DNA of 64,000 bases, taken from GCA-002722245 sp038154685 (GTDB lineage Bacteria > Bacteroidota > Bacteroidia > Flavobacteriales_C > GCA-002722245). Below, in pieces: positions 37,487-46,452 of this stretch. Below the pieces are notes generated by a model, which had not been told where the DNA came from, ran no database searches, and saw only the letters and a program-made list of their open reading frames with translations. Position numbers and translations under genes: made by a program. Location of the stretch: NCBI GenBank assembly GCA_038154685.1, contig JAYPYW010000005.1:1-64000 (forward strand), read 5' to 3'. Position 1 is the first letter of the stretch, and the number at the start of each line of letters is the position of its first letter.

Positions 37487-38007
37487 TTAGTGGAAAGTTT
37501 AAAGGAAGAAGGTTAGCTGCGCCTAGTAATTTACCGGTTCGTCCAACCACTGATTATGCTAAGGAAAGCCTCTTTAACATCTTAAACAACAACTTTTACT
37601 TTGAAGATTTAGAAGTACTAGATTGCTTTAGTGGTACCGGAAATGTGAGTTATGAATTTCTTTCCAGAGGAGTAAAATCGGTTCATTCTGTAGATGTTAA
37701 TTTTAATTGTATTAGTTATCAAAAGAAAATAAAAGAGGAGTTGAAATGCGAGAACTTTAACCCAATGAAACAGGATGTTTTCAAAGCGTTAAAAAACATC
37801 CCTGGACCATATGACATAATATTTTGCGACCCTCCTTATGATTTACCAAATATCCCTGAAATCGCAGATTTAGTTTTTGAGAACGAAATACTGGATAAGG
37901 AAGGTTGGTTAATTATTGAGCATTCGAAAGCTACATCCTTTAAACATCCTAACTACAAGGAAACTAGAAAATACGGCAATGTAAATTTCTCTATTTTCAG
38001 TTTTTAG
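37477..38007 (+). CDS. rsmD: 16S rRNA (guanine(966)-N2)-methyltransferase RsmD
   Basis: RsmD methylates G966 of 16S rRNA. The 176-residue protein opens with RIISGKFKGRRLAAPSN and RPTTDYAKESLFNIL. The SAM motif is LDCFSGTGNVSYEFLSRG and the catalytic motif is DPPY at 118-121. It overlaps the DUF3822 gene by 10 bases and converges with the TPR lipoprotein gene with a 4-base overlap of stops. Confidence 0.95.
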   Translation: MRIISGKFKGRRLAAPSNLPVRPTTDYAKESLFNILNNNFYFEDLEVLDCFSGTGNVSYEFLSRGVKSVHSVDVNFNCISYQKKIKEELKCENFNPMKQDVFKALKNIPGPYDIIFCDPPYDLPNIPEIADLVFENEILDKEGWLIIEHSKATSFKHPNYKETRKYGNVNFSIFSF

Positions 38008-38558
38008 TACACCTGATTATTTTTGCTACAGAATTCTAATAGTTCCTTGCTCTTCTTTATCTTATACTTCATAGAGACACATTTTTGAAAATCTAATTCA
38101 GCAGCTGACCAATCCTTTTTCATCAGATAAGTATTTCCTCTTTGGTAAACAGCTTCATTATAGATGTTAAAATCCTCTTCCTCGGATTTCAAATTAAATA
38201 CAGCTTCACCATCACCAATTATTCTTGAAAAACATTGAATACTTGCATTCCATTCTTTTACAGATTGATACAAAGCTCCCAAGTTGAAGTTGGCCTCCAA
38301 ATGCATTGAATCTAAAGTTAAAACTTTAACATAATCCAACTCCGCTAACTTAAAACTACCTAAAGCCTGATGGCAAACTCCTCTATTATATAAAGCATAT
38401 AAATCATTAGGATGCTCAGCTAAAATCTGAGTTCTAACCTTTAATGCCTGTTCATAATTTTGCTGATCCTCAAATTGACTAGCTTTTTTTTTTAATGCTT
38501 CAATATCAGGACCACAACTAAATAAAACCAACACTAAAATTCCGTACAAGTATTTCAT
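38004..38558 (-). CDS. TPR-repeat lipoprotein
   Basis: The 184-residue product has a lipobox (LVLFSC, Cys at about residue 15) and about four tetratricopeptide repeats (for example ALKVRTQILAEHPNDLYALY and AELDYVKVLTLDSMHLEANF). Such proteins act as protein-binding scaffolds at the membrane. The partner is unknown. On the minus strand a TATCTTTG box lies about 32 bases upstream. Confidence 0.85.
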   Translation of the reverse strand: MKYLYGILVLVLFSCGPDIEALKKKASQFEDQQNYEQALKVRTQILAEHPNDLYALYNRGVCHQALGSFKLAELDYVKVLTLDSMHLEANFNLGALYQSVKEWNASIQCFSRIIGDGEAVFNLKSEEEDFNIYNEAVYQRGNTYLMKKDWSAAELDFQKCVSMKYKIKKSKELLEFCSKNNQVY

Positions 38559-38589
38559 CTTTCAAATGCTTTCAACAATGACTTGCGTA

Positions 38590-38597
38590 CAAAGATA
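38590..38597 (-). promoter_or_regulatory. -7 box of the TPR lipoprotein gene
   Basis: On the minus strand this reads TATCTTTG, a perfect TAnnTTTG match, 32 bases before the ATG at 38558. Confidence 0.55.
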
Positions 38598-38644
38598 TGT
38601 GACTAATTAATTAATTTGGTGTTATTAATTATAACTTGCCATTT

Positions 38645-39124
38645 ATGTCTGAAAAAAGAATTGCTGTATTCCCTGGTTCATTCGATCCTTTAACTAAAGG
38701 ACATCAAGCTGTGGTGCGGAAAGCACTACCTCTTTTCGATGAAATTATTATTGCAATTGGGACAAACAGTGCGAAAAAAAACTATTTCTCTCTAGAAGAA
38801 AGAATTCAGCAAATCACCGCTGTATTTGTCAAAGAAGAAAAGATTTCGGTAAAAAGCTTTGAGGGGTTAACCGTTGATTTCTGCAAAAAACACAACGCTA
38901 AGTTTATTGTTAGAGGGTTAAGAGATGGTAAGGATTTTGAATATGAAAAAAGTATTGCCATTATGAATAATCAAATTGAAGAATCGGTGGAAACAATTTT
39001 CTTCATGACTGATGCTGAATACTTAGCAATAAACAGCGTTATTATTCGTGATATTTTAAGAAACGGTGGTGATGCTTCTAAATTTCTGCCTAACGAGTTA
39101 AATGATTTCCTAACTGGTGCGTAA
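38645..39124 (+). CDS. coaD: Phosphopantetheine adenylyltransferase
   Basis: CoaD transfers AMP to 4'-phosphopantetheine in coenzyme A synthesis. From ATG 38645 it is 159 residues. FPGSFDPLTKGH (residues 9-20) contains the nucleotidyl-transferase T/HxGH-type motif, FIVRGLRDGKDFEYE is the substrate site, and YLAINSVIIRDI matches the C-terminal ISSTxxR-type block. An upstream in-frame TTG at 38636 would add only three residues. It overlaps the following gene by 8 bases. Confidence 0.95.
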   Translation: MSEKRIAVFPGSFDPLTKGHQAVVRKALPLFDEIIIAIGTNSAKKNYFSLEERIQQITAVFVKEEKISVKSFEGLTVDFCKKHNAKFIVRGLRDGKDFEYEKSIAIMNNQIEESVETIFFMTDAEYLAINSVIIRDILRNGGDASKFLPNELNDFLTGA

Positions 39125-40532
39125 ACTTTTACTTTCCATATTTGCTTTTTTACCTTTCCTGGTTTTTTCTGCTAAAACTACCATACTGGGTAATATCAAA
39201 GGAACAGAAGGAGGGACTTACAATAACTCGCCAATAGAAATAATTGTTGTTAAGGATTTCATTACTTACCAAAAGGAAGTAATAAAAAAAGGGCAAACCG
39301 ATAATAACGGAAACTTCAAAGTCAGCTTTGAAAATACTCGAACTCAAATTGCCATTATTAAACTTGGTAAAGTTGAAAGAACATTATTCATCGAACCAGG
39401 AAAAAGTTATTTCGTTCCGGTAAAAGCAGCCTTAAGCAAATTGGCTAAGTCGAAAGGATTTTTTGCAAAAGATTCCAGAAAAGCCTTCATCAAAAACTCT
39501 ATTCCTGGAGAGTTGAATTATTTGATTGATACATTAGATAAAACTTGCTCTAATTTCCTAGCAGACAACCCATTCAAAAGGAAAAATTATAAAGCCATAA
39601 AAACCTTTACAGATAGTATTGAAAAGGTTTACACCGAAAGCAAGCAAGACTATTTTAAAAAGTATTTGAACTTCAAAATTGCGGAACTTCAGATGTATGT
39701 TATGCGAAAATACAGGGAGGACTTTGTTAAAATTCATATTACCCCAAATTCAGGTTATGCAACCAATGTTCAAAGTATGCATGTTGTGAATTCGTTTTTC
39801 AAAGGAAGAGTTAAAAACGACATTTTAAGTGATGATAACTCTCCATTCCACAGAGCAATGCTTAAAACGAATTTGGATAAAATGTTAATCGAAATTAACC
39901 CATCAACTTCAGATAACAGAGAGCTTAATGAACTTATTTTATTGAAAGGAATACTTGAGATTGGGGAAGTTTACTACTATAGAAAATCAATACTTATTAA
40001 AGCTCTGGACAAAATAATAAGCACCACCAAATTTCCTCTGCATAAAGAAATTGCTAAAAACATTAAAGGAAAAATTAACCACTTAGAAATTGGTTCAACT
40101 GCCCCCCCTGTGGCTATCCAATATGAGGGAACCGATTTTAATTTGAAAGACTATCAAGGAAAATACGTTTACCTAACTTTCTTTAAAGGCTGGGACGAAA
40201 CTTTTAAAAAGGAAGTAGAAGTTATCGATTACCTTAAAAGCAGATATGAAGAAGACTTAACAGTTATTTGTATTTCTACCGACCTTGATTTGAAAGTTTA
40301 CAAAAACTTCGTTGCTCAACTGGATGAAACAGACCACTTTTTCCATTATAATTTCGACCCAAAAATTTTATCAGATTACAGAATTCCTGATTTTAGAATG
40401 CAGGAAACCCATCAATGGGAAAAAACATCTAAACATCTATTAATAGGTCCAAAAGGAGACATCGTGTACAATCAGGCTAAGGCTCCTTCAAAAGGATTTG
40501 AGTATGATTTCCGTTTATTAATCGGGAAATAA
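39117..40532 (+). CDS. Thioredoxin-like exported protein with degenerate active site
   Basis: This 471-residue protein starts at GTG 39117, with a signal peptide (LLLSIFAFLPFLVFSA). A beta-rich N-terminal domain and a helical middle are followed by a C-terminal TlpA/AhpC-like thioredoxin fold (about 325-471). The canonical WCxxC is replaced by WDETF (W359, D360, F363), so thiol-disulfide chemistry is unlikely. It overlaps coaD by 8 bases. The layout matches Bacteroidota TlpA-family proteins with a DUF4369-like N-terminus, here probably a binding protein. Confidence 0.8.
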   Translation: MRKLLLSIFAFLPFLVFSAKTTILGNIKGTEGGTYNNSPIEIIVVKDFITYQKEVIKKGQTDNNGNFKVSFENTRTQIAIIKLGKVERTLFIEPGKSYFVPVKAALSKLAKSKGFFAKDSRKAFIKNSIPGELNYLIDTLDKTCSNFLADNPFKRKNYKAIKTFTDSIEKVYTESKQDYFKKYLNFKIAELQMYVMRKYREDFVKIHITPNSGYATNVQSMHVVNSFFKGRVKNDILSDDNSPFHRAMLKTNLDKMLIEINPSTSDNRELNELILLKGILEIGEVYYYRKSILIKALDKIISTTKFPLHKEIAKNIKGKINHLEIGSTAPPVAIQYEGTDFNLKDYQGKYVYLTFFKGWDETFKKEVEVIDYLKSRYEEDLTVICISTDLDLKVYKNFVAQLDETDHFFHYNFDPKILSDYRIPDFRMQETHQWEKTSKHLLIGPKGDIVYNQAKAPSKGFEYDFRLLIGK

Positions 40533-40579
40533 CCCTTCTCCTCTTTATTTTTTTAGTCCTATTTATTACTATTCTCTCA

Positions 40580-40695
40580 ACGGATTAAAAAAATTACGAG
40601 ATTAAATAGATTATTTTATTTTAATCTTGTTAATCACATAATCTGAATAATCGCTTGAATAAAAAAATCTGAGAAATCCCAGGAATCTGAGGGCG
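40580..40695. repeat. Dispersed intergenic repeat, copy related to 46750-46862
   Basis: CATAATCTGAATAATC and, further on, TTGAATAAAAAAATCTGAG followed by GGAATCTGAGGGCGAAAAA are shared, with small changes, with the region at 46779-46866. No gene is seen in 40533-40720. Confidence 0.7.
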
Positions 40696-40720
40696 AAAAA
40701 TATTCTCAATCAAAAGAAAC

Positions 40721-41365
40721 CTACAAACAACCTAAAATTTCAAGAGTTCTATGAATATGATAATCTGGTTTAGCGCCTGCTAGCTCTCCATCTGGGCCGT
40801 AACCATATTCAACGCCTATTGTTTGCAATCCATGATGTTTTCCTCCATGAATATCGTATTCCCTATCCCCAATCATGTAAATCTCTTCCGATTTAGGAAA
40901 ACCTAATTGATCCAAGACCTCAAAAATAATTTCATTCTTCGATGACCTCGTTCCTCCTAAATGACTTCCAACAACCGTATCAAATTGATCCATTATGCCA
41001 AAATGACGAAGAATAATTTTAGCAAAATAGGTAGGTTTTGCAGTTGCCAAAGCAATCTTCCCTCCTTGTTTATGAATCTCATCCAAAACCCTACCTATTC
41101 CCTCGTAAAGCTCATTTTCAAAAATCCCTTTTTCAGCATAATACTCCCGGTAAAAAGCAATGGCCTTTTTATAATCCTCACCTTCAGGAAAATAATTATT
41201 TTTAAATGTATCTTTTAAGGAAGGACCAACATATGACCTTAACCTATCATGATCACGCTCTACTTTTCCCATTTTGCCTAAAGCATATTGAATAGAGTTA
41301 ATTATTCCAGAAGACGAATCGGTAATGGTTCCATCTAAATCAAAGAGTACAAAATGATTCTTCAT
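40721..41365 (-). CDS. HAD-superfamily phosphatase (phosphoglycolate phosphatase-like)
   Basis: This 214-residue protein has catalytic DLDGT (D9, D11), a helical cap (about 15-80), ALATAKPTYFAK (motif II/III region) and MIGDREYDIHGG (acidic motif IV). The layout matches Gph/PgpB-like HAD subfamily IA enzymes of Bacteroidota. The substrate cannot be assigned from sequence. It is a single gene, divergent from the djlA-like gene. Confidence 0.88.
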   Translation of the reverse strand: MKNHFVLFDLDGTITDSSSGIINSIQYALGKMGKVERDHDRLRSYVGPSLKDTFKNNYFPEGEDYKKAIAFYREYYAEKGIFENELYEGIGRVLDEIHKQGGKIALATAKPTYFAKIILRHFGIMDQFDTVVGSHLGGTRSSKNEIIFEVLDQLGFPKSEEIYMIGDREYDIHGGKHHGLQTIGVEYGYGPDGELAGAKPDYHIHRTLEILGCL

Positions 41366-41386
41366 ATATTAGTATCCAGTCATAAT

Positions 41387-41415
41387 GACATACTATTACA
41401 GTTGGTATGTCTTTT
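41387..41415. promoter_or_regulatory. Inverted repeat upstream of the djlA-like gene
   Basis: GACATAC (41387-41393) and GTATGTC (41405-41411) are separated by 11 bases and followed by TTTT. It lies between the divergent HAD and djlA-like genes, so it may be an operator. Confidence 0.4.
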
Positions 41416-41441
41416 GACAAATTTGCAATAAATTTCACAGA

Positions 41442-42257
41442 ATGTTAGGAAAAATATTTGGCGCTGGTTTAGGTTGGATTTTGGGCGGAGGACCTATTGG
41501 AGCAATAATAGGATTAGCGATTGGAAGTGCTTTTGATAGTGGAGGATCTTCAATTTTTGAAAAAGAAAAAATTGAGGGTAAAGGAAAACAAAGAACTCAG
41601 AGAGGAGACTTTAGTGCTGCTTTAATTGTTGTTTCTGCAGCGGTTATGAAAGCGGATGGAAAAGTTTTAAAATCGGAATTAGACTTTGTAAAAGGGTATT
41701 TCCTAAAAAACTTTGGAGAGGAAGTTGCTAAAGAAAAAATCAAAGTTCTTGGAGAAGTTTTAAAGCAAGACATTCCAATAGACGATGTTTCTGGGCAGAT
41801 TAAATACTATATGAGGATTGCTGAAAAGCGCCTCCTATTACAATACATGTTCGGAATTGCAGCTGCAGACGGAGAAATCCATCCAACTGAACTCCAAATG
41901 ATTAAAAGAATTAGTGATGGAATTGGAATCAATCCTTATGAATTCAGAAGCATGCAAGCCATGTTCACTGGTCAGCATTACAACCGTCAGAGACAAAGAA
42001 CCACCAGTAGCGGTGGTGGCTACCAACCTCCGAAAAGATCTAGTGGACCTTCATTATCAACTTGTTACCAGATTTTAGGAGTTGACTCAAAGATATCAGA
42101 TGCTGATTTGAAGAAGGCATACAGAAAATTAGCTATCAAATACCACCCAGATAAAGTTGCTCACCTAGGAGAAGACCATGCAAAAGCTGCTGAGGACAAA
42201 TTCCAAAAAGTACAAGAAGCATACGATAAAATCAAAGACAGTAGAGGCTTAAATTAA
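41442..42257 (+). CDS. DjlA-like protein: TerB domain plus C-terminal J domain
   Basis: The 271-residue protein has a glycine-rich N-terminal membrane segment (GAGLGWILGGGPIGAIIGLA). A TerB/DjlA helical domain follows (about 55-165, with KADGKVLKSELDFVK and AAADGEIHPTEL), then a linker and a J domain with HPD at 235-237. It should act as a membrane-bound DnaK co-chaperone. It overlaps xerD by TAATG. Confidence 0.92.
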   Translation: MLGKIFGAGLGWILGGGPIGAIIGLAIGSAFDSGGSSIFEKEKIEGKGKQRTQRGDFSAALIVVSAAVMKADGKVLKSELDFVKGYFLKNFGEEVAKEKIKVLGEVLKQDIPIDDVSGQIKYYMRIAEKRLLLQYMFGIAAADGEIHPTELQMIKRISDGIGINPYEFRSMQAMFTGQHYNRQRQRTTSSGGGYQPPKRSSGPSLSTCYQILGVDSKISDADLKKAYRKLAIKYHPDKVAHLGEDHAKAAEDKFQKVQEAYDKIKDSRGLN

Positions 42258-43165
42258 TGTCAGTTGCAATTAGAAATGGATTTAAATCATTTTTAAAGCT
42301 TGAGAAAAGCTTGTCTGATAACTCTATTGATGCCTACTTAAGAGATCTCGACAAACTTTATCAGTTCGGCGAAACCCTTAAAAAAACAAAAGCTCCTCAG
42401 AATTTTAACCTTGAAGAACTTCAAAAATTTATTCATTGGGTGGCCGATTTAGGCATGAGCCCTACTAGTCAGGCTCGAATTGTTTCGGGAATTAAAGGGT
42501 TCTATAAATTCCTTTTAATAGAGGATTATATAAGTACTGACCCCTCTAAATTACTTGAGACCCCGAAAATTGGAAGGAAACTGCCAGATACATTATCACT
42601 GGAGGAAATAGATCAAATTATTGGCGCAATTGATTTAAGTACTAATGAAGGACAGCGCAATAAGGCCATGTTGGAGACATTGTATAGTTGCGGTTTACGT
42701 GTTTCAGAATTAATTGGACTTAAAATAACGAACCTATTCTTTGATCTGGGGTTTGTTAAAGTTGTTGGTAAGGGGAACAAAGAAAGGTTTGTCCCTATTG
42801 GAAAAAAAGCCATCAAAGAGATCGAATTATACGTTCAACATTACCGTAATCATCAAAACATTAAACCAGGAAATGAGGACTTTTTATTCCTTAACCGAAG
42901 AGGTGCTGGTTTAACAAGAGTGATGATTTTTACAATTATCAAAAGATTATGCGAAGCAGCCGGAATTAAAAAGACGATAAGTCCGCATACCTTCCGGCAC
43001 TCATTTGCTACTCATTTACTCGAAGGAGGAGCCGACTTAAGAGCAATTCAAGAAATGCTAGGCCACGAATCAATTACCACTACTGAGATATATACACATT
43101 TAGATCGTGATTTCTTAAGAAGCGAGATAATTGAATTTCACCCTAGGAATAGAATGGGGAATTGA
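42257..43165 (+). CDS. xerD: Tyrosine recombinase XerD
   Basis: XerD resolves chromosome dimers at dif with XerC. The 302-residue protein has an N-terminal SAM-like core-binding domain (about 5-90). Its catalytic residues are R148 (GLRVSEL), H244 and R247 (HTFRHSF), H270 (LGHESI) and the nucleophile Y279 (IYTH). It is co-translated with the djlA-like gene (TAATG). Downstream at 43266 lies a 22-base perfect palindrome. Confidence 0.95.
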   Translation: MSVAIRNGFKSFLKLEKSLSDNSIDAYLRDLDKLYQFGETLKKTKAPQNFNLEELQKFIHWVADLGMSPTSQARIVSGIKGFYKFLLIEDYISTDPSKLLETPKIGRKLPDTLSLEEIDQIIGAIDLSTNEGQRNKAMLETLYSCGLRVSELIGLKITNLFFDLGFVKVVGKGNKERFVPIGKKAIKEIELYVQHYRNHQNIKPGNEDFLFLNRRGAGLTRVMIFTIIKRLCEAAGIKKTISPHTFRHSFATHLLEGGADLRAIQEMLGHESITTTEIYTHLDRDFLRSEIIEFHPRNRMGN

Positions 43166-43265
43166 GAAGGGAGAATGGTAAATAAAAAAGTAGGCATAAG
43201 CAAACCTGTCTATATTCTCTACAAACTAGTTCCTAAAATCCTAAAACCCACAATTACATGGTGGT

Positions 43266-43287
43266 CTAAGGTAAAGCTTTACCTTAG
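43266..43287. repeat. 22-base perfect palindrome downstream of xerD
   Basis: The left half is CTAAGGTAAAG and the right half is its exact reverse complement, with no loop bases. It lies 100 bases after the xerD stop and has no T tract. Confidence 0.85.
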
Positions 43288-43312
43288 GCAGTAAATCAAA
43301 CAACTCTTCTTG

Positions 43313-43834
43313 TTAAGAGTAATTTAATAATACACCTCTCATATCTACCAGCTTCAATGTTTTCACGTGTTCAATCCCTGAAGGCAATTTGCTTACCCCT
43401 GAGTTCCACAAGTTAAGCTCTTCAATTGCCTTTAACTTATCAATGTTCGATGGTAAACTGTCTAGATTATTGGCGCTTAAATTTAAAACCTTAAGGTTTT
43501 CCAACTCATATAACTCAGGTGGTAATTTGGTGAACTTGTTTCTAGAAAGAATTAGAACCTCAAGATTTTTCAATTCCCCGATTTTTGGTGAAATCGAATC
43601 AATCTTGTTTTTACTTAAATCCAAGTATTCCAATTCAACCATATTAAAAACCTCCTCAGGAATCGAAGTATACTTTTTTCTTTTAAGAATTAGCTTTTTA
43701 ACACTTCCCGTATCGGCAATTGCGTTTTGCAATTCAACATAGGCAGTTACGTCCTTGTAGGCCGAATCAGAATAAAACTGAGCGTTAACAAACGATCCAG
43801 AGAAAACTAAAATGAATAAAATTAAATTTCTCAT
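43313..43834 (-). CDS. Exported leucine-rich-repeat protein
   Basis: The 173-residue product starts at ATG 43834, which overlaps the ribF stop (ATGA) and opens a signal peptide (MRNLILFILVFSGSFVNAQ). About five LRR units of 23 residues follow (LEYLDLSKNKIDSISPKIGE, LKVLNLSANNLDSLPSNIDK). A longer start at 43858 would place eight residues before the signal and is less likely. The role is unknown, probably protein binding in the envelope. Confidence 0.85.
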   Translation of the reverse strand: MRNLILFILVFSGSFVNAQFYSDSAYKDVTAYVELQNAIADTGSVKKLILKRKKYTSIPEEVFNMVELEYLDLSKNKIDSISPKIGELKNLEVLILSRNKFTKLPPELYELENLKVLNLSANNLDSLPSNIDKLKAIEELNLWNSGVSKLPSGIEHVKTLKLVDMRGVLLNYS

Positions 43835-44763
43835 GTTGTAGATAGAATTTTTTGACATGCTTTCAAATCGTGTTCCAATTGTGCCTTTAAATCACTAACG
43901 CCATTAAATTGAATTTCGTTTCTAACATGCTTAATAATTTCCAATTTAATTTCCTCGCCGTAAATATCCTGATTAAAATCAAAGATGTTTACTTCAATTG
44001 TCAAATCATTCCCTTCTCCTACAGTTGGACGAAAACCTATATTTAACATCCCGGAATATGAAACACCTTTAAACAAAATGTTTACGGCATAAACTCCAGG
44101 CTTTGGTATTAATTTGTAATCCTCCTTTACTTCAATATTCGCCGTTGGAAAGCCAATACTTCTGCCAATCTGATCGCCCTCTACTACATTGCCCGACAAA
44201 GTATATGGATGCCCCATAAAATTTGCAGCCTGTTCAACTTTGCCAGTCTGGATAGCTTCCCTAACCTTTGTTGAGCTAACATTAACATCGCTTACTTCGA
44301 AGGCCGGTATCTCTTCAACATCAAAACCATACATTGGTCCGTATTCCAATAAATGCTGAAAAGACCCTTCCCTATTTCTACCGAAATGATGATCGTAGCC
44401 AATTACCAAAGTTTTGGTACCAACTTTTTCAACTAAAATATCTTTAACAAACTCCAAAGAAGTTAATCGCGAAAATTCTTTGTTAAAAGGAACAACGATT
44501 AAATGATCTATTCCTGCTTTTTCTAATAACTCAATCCTTTCTTCAATTGTACTTAAAAGCTTTAAATCAGAATCTTTTTGGAGCACTAAACGCGGATGAG
44601 GATGGAAAGTAAGCAATACCGTTTCTCCTTGTTGTTTTTGGGCAATTCTCTTTAATCTATCAATAATAGTTTGATGACCAACATGAACACCATCAAATGT
44701 CCCGGTTGTAACAACTGCATTTTTAACTGGAGAATATTCGGAAAAACCTCTGTATACCTTCAC
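43831..44763 (-). CDS. ribF: Bifunctional riboflavin kinase/FAD synthetase
   Basis: RibF phosphorylates riboflavin to FMN and adenylates it to FAD. The 310-residue protein has the FAD synthetase domain with GTFDGVHVGHQ (HxGH-like nucleotidyl-transfer motif) and the kinase domain (about 180-310) with GRSIGFPTANI. It overlaps the LRR gene by ATGA, so the two are likely co-transcribed. A minus-strand -7 box lies near 44811. Confidence 0.95.
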   Translation of the reverse strand: MKVYRGFSEYSPVKNAVVTTGTFDGVHVGHQTIIDRLKRIAQKQQGETVLLTFHPHPRLVLQKDSDLKLLSTIEERIELLEKAGIDHLIVVPFNKEFSRLTSLEFVKDILVEKVGTKTLVIGYDHHFGRNREGSFQHLLEYGPMYGFDVEEIPAFEVSDVNVSSTKVREAIQTGKVEQAANFMGHPYTLSGNVVEGDQIGRSIGFPTANIEVKEDYKLIPKPGVYAVNILFKGVSYSGMLNIGFRPTVGEGNDLTIEVNIFDFNQDIYGEEIKLEIIKHVRNEIQFNGVSDLKAQLEHDLKACQKILSTT

Positions 44764-44810
44764 TTTTCTTATCCTAAATTACGCTTGAAATCTGCATTTC
44801 AATACAAAAG

Positions 44811-44818
44811 CAAAATTA
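44811..44818 (-). promoter_or_regulatory. -7 box of ribF
   Basis: On the minus strand this reads TAATTTTG, a TAnnTTTG match, about 48 bases before the ribF ATG. No clear -33 element is visible. Confidence 0.45.
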
Positions 44819-44866
44819 GTCAAATAAATTTATGCAGAATAATTACTTCTTATAAAGAAAAACACC

Positions 44867-44874
44867 TATCTTTG
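44867..44874 (+). promoter_or_regulatory. -7 box of atpDC
   Basis: TATCTTTG fits TAnnTTTG and lies 46 bases upstream of atpD. Confidence 0.6.
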
Positions 44875-44919
44875 TGCCCAAATTTAGGATAACTAATCTT
44901 TATTAAAGTTTATTGAAAT

Positions 44920-46431
44920 ATGTCTGCTCAAACAGGTAAAATAGCACAGGTAATCGGTCCAGTAATCGATGTAACATTCGATAAGGAGTCTGGTGAATTA
45001 CCAAACATTTATGATGCGTTAGAAGTAACTAATCAGAAAGGAAACAAAATTGTTCTTGAAACTCAGAGCCACGTTGGTGAAGATACTGTAAGAACAGTAG
45101 CAATGGACTCTACTGATGGTTTATCAAGAGGTTTAGATGTTGTAGCAACTGGTGCACCAATTACTATGCCTATTGGGGATGACATTTACGGAAGATTATT
45201 TAACGTTGTTGGTGATGCTATCGACGGTCTTCCTGAGGTTGACAAAACTGGAGGATACGCTATCCACAGACAACCACCAAAATTCGAAGATTTATCAACT
45301 TCCACTGAAGTATTATTTACAGGTATCAAAGTAATCGACCTTATCGAGCCTTACGCTAAAGGAGGTAAAATTGGATTATTCGGAGGTGCCGGTGTAGGTA
45401 AAACAGTATTAATTCAGGAGTTGATTAACAATATTGCTAAAGGTCACGGAGGATTATCAGTATTTGCTGGTGTAGGAGAAAGAACTCGTGAAGGAAATGA
45501 CCTTTTAAGAGAGATGTTAGAGTCTGGAATTATCAAGTACGGTGACGCATTCATGCATTCTATGGAAGAAGGTGGATGGGATTTATCTAAAGTTGATAAA
45601 GAAGAAATGAAAGAGTCTAAAGCTACTTTCGTTTTCGGACAGATGAACGAACCTCCAGGTGCACGTGCTAGAGTTGCCTTATCAGGATTAACATTAGCTG
45701 AGTACTTTAGAGATGGTGACGGAGAAGGAGCTGGAAAAGATATCCTTTTCTTCATCGATAACATCTTTAGATTTACACAAGCAGGTTCTGAGATGTCTGC
45801 ATTATTAGGACGTATGCCTTCAGCGGTAGGTTACCAACCTACACTTGCAACTGAGATGGGACTTATGCAGGAGAGAATTACTTCTACTAAGAATGGTTCG
45901 ATTACTTCTGTACAGGCTGTATACGTACCTGCGGATGACCTTACGGATCCAGCTCCAGCAACAACCTTCGCTCACTTAGATGCTACTACGGTATTATCAA
46001 GAAAGATTGCTGAGTTAGGTATCTACCCAGCGGTAGATCCATTAGATTCTACTTCAAGAATCTTAACTCCAGAAATCGTTGGTGACGAGCACTACGATAC
46101 TGCACAAAGAGTTAGAACATTATTACAGAAGTACAAAGAATTACAAGATATCATTGCAATCTTAGGTATGGATGAATTATCTGAAGAAGATAAATTAGCT
46201 GTGCACAGAGCAAGAAGAGTTCAAAGATTCTTATCTCAGCCTTTCCACGTTGCTGAGCAGTTTACAGGTTTAGCTGGTGTATTAGTACCAATCGAGGACA
46301 CTATCAAAGGATTCAACATGATCATGAATGGTGAAGTTGATGAATACCCAGAAGCTGCTTTCAACTTAGTTGGTTCTATTGAAGAAGCAATTGAGAAAGG
46401 AAAGAAAATGATGGCAAACAACAAAGGTTAA
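44920..46431 (+). CDS. atpD: F-type ATP synthase subunit beta
   Basis: This is the catalytic subunit of F1. The 503-residue protein has Walker A GGAGVGKT (155-162), the GERTREGNDL motif, Walker B (ILFFIDNIFR), the ALSGLTLAEYFRD segment and DELSEEDKLAVHRARR near the C-terminus (the DELSEED-type torque helix). It is paired with atpC and has its own promoter. The remaining atp genes are not in this window, so the cluster is split, as is known for several Bacteroidota. Confidence 0.98.
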   Translation: MSAQTGKIAQVIGPVIDVTFDKESGELPNIYDALEVTNQKGNKIVLETQSHVGEDTVRTVAMDSTDGLSRGLDVVATGAPITMPIGDDIYGRLFNVVGDAIDGLPEVDKTGGYAIHRQPPKFEDLSTSTEVLFTGIKVIDLIEPYAKGGKIGLFGGAGVGKTVLIQELINNIAKGHGGLSVFAGVGERTREGNDLLREMLESGIIKYGDAFMHSMEEGGWDLSKVDKEEMKESKATFVFGQMNEPPGARARVALSGLTLAEYFRDGDGEGAGKDILFFIDNIFRFTQAGSEMSALLGRMPSAVGYQPTLATEMGLMQERITSTKNGSITSVQAVYVPADDLTDPAPATTFAHLDATTVLSRKIAELGIYPAVDPLDSTSRILTPEIVGDEHYDTAQRVRTLLQKYKELQDIIAILGMDELSEEDKLAVHRARRVQRFLSQPFHVAEQFTGLAGVLVPIEDTIKGFNMIMNGEVDEYPEAAFNLVGSIEEAIEKGKKMMANNKG

Positions 46432-46452
46432 TAACTTAACAACACGTTTATA

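Larger units (their letters stand above)
44769..44892. repeat. 12-bp inverted repeat flanking the ribF/atpD divergent promoters
   Basis: TTATCCTAAATT (44769-44780) is the exact reverse complement of 44881-44892. Each copy sits in the leader of one of the two divergent genes. Confidence 0.6.

Noticed and set aside
42257..43165. Integrase of a mobile element
   Set aside because: The protein matches chromosomal XerD in length and motifs, is co-translated with a djlA-like gene, and no element boundaries are seen.
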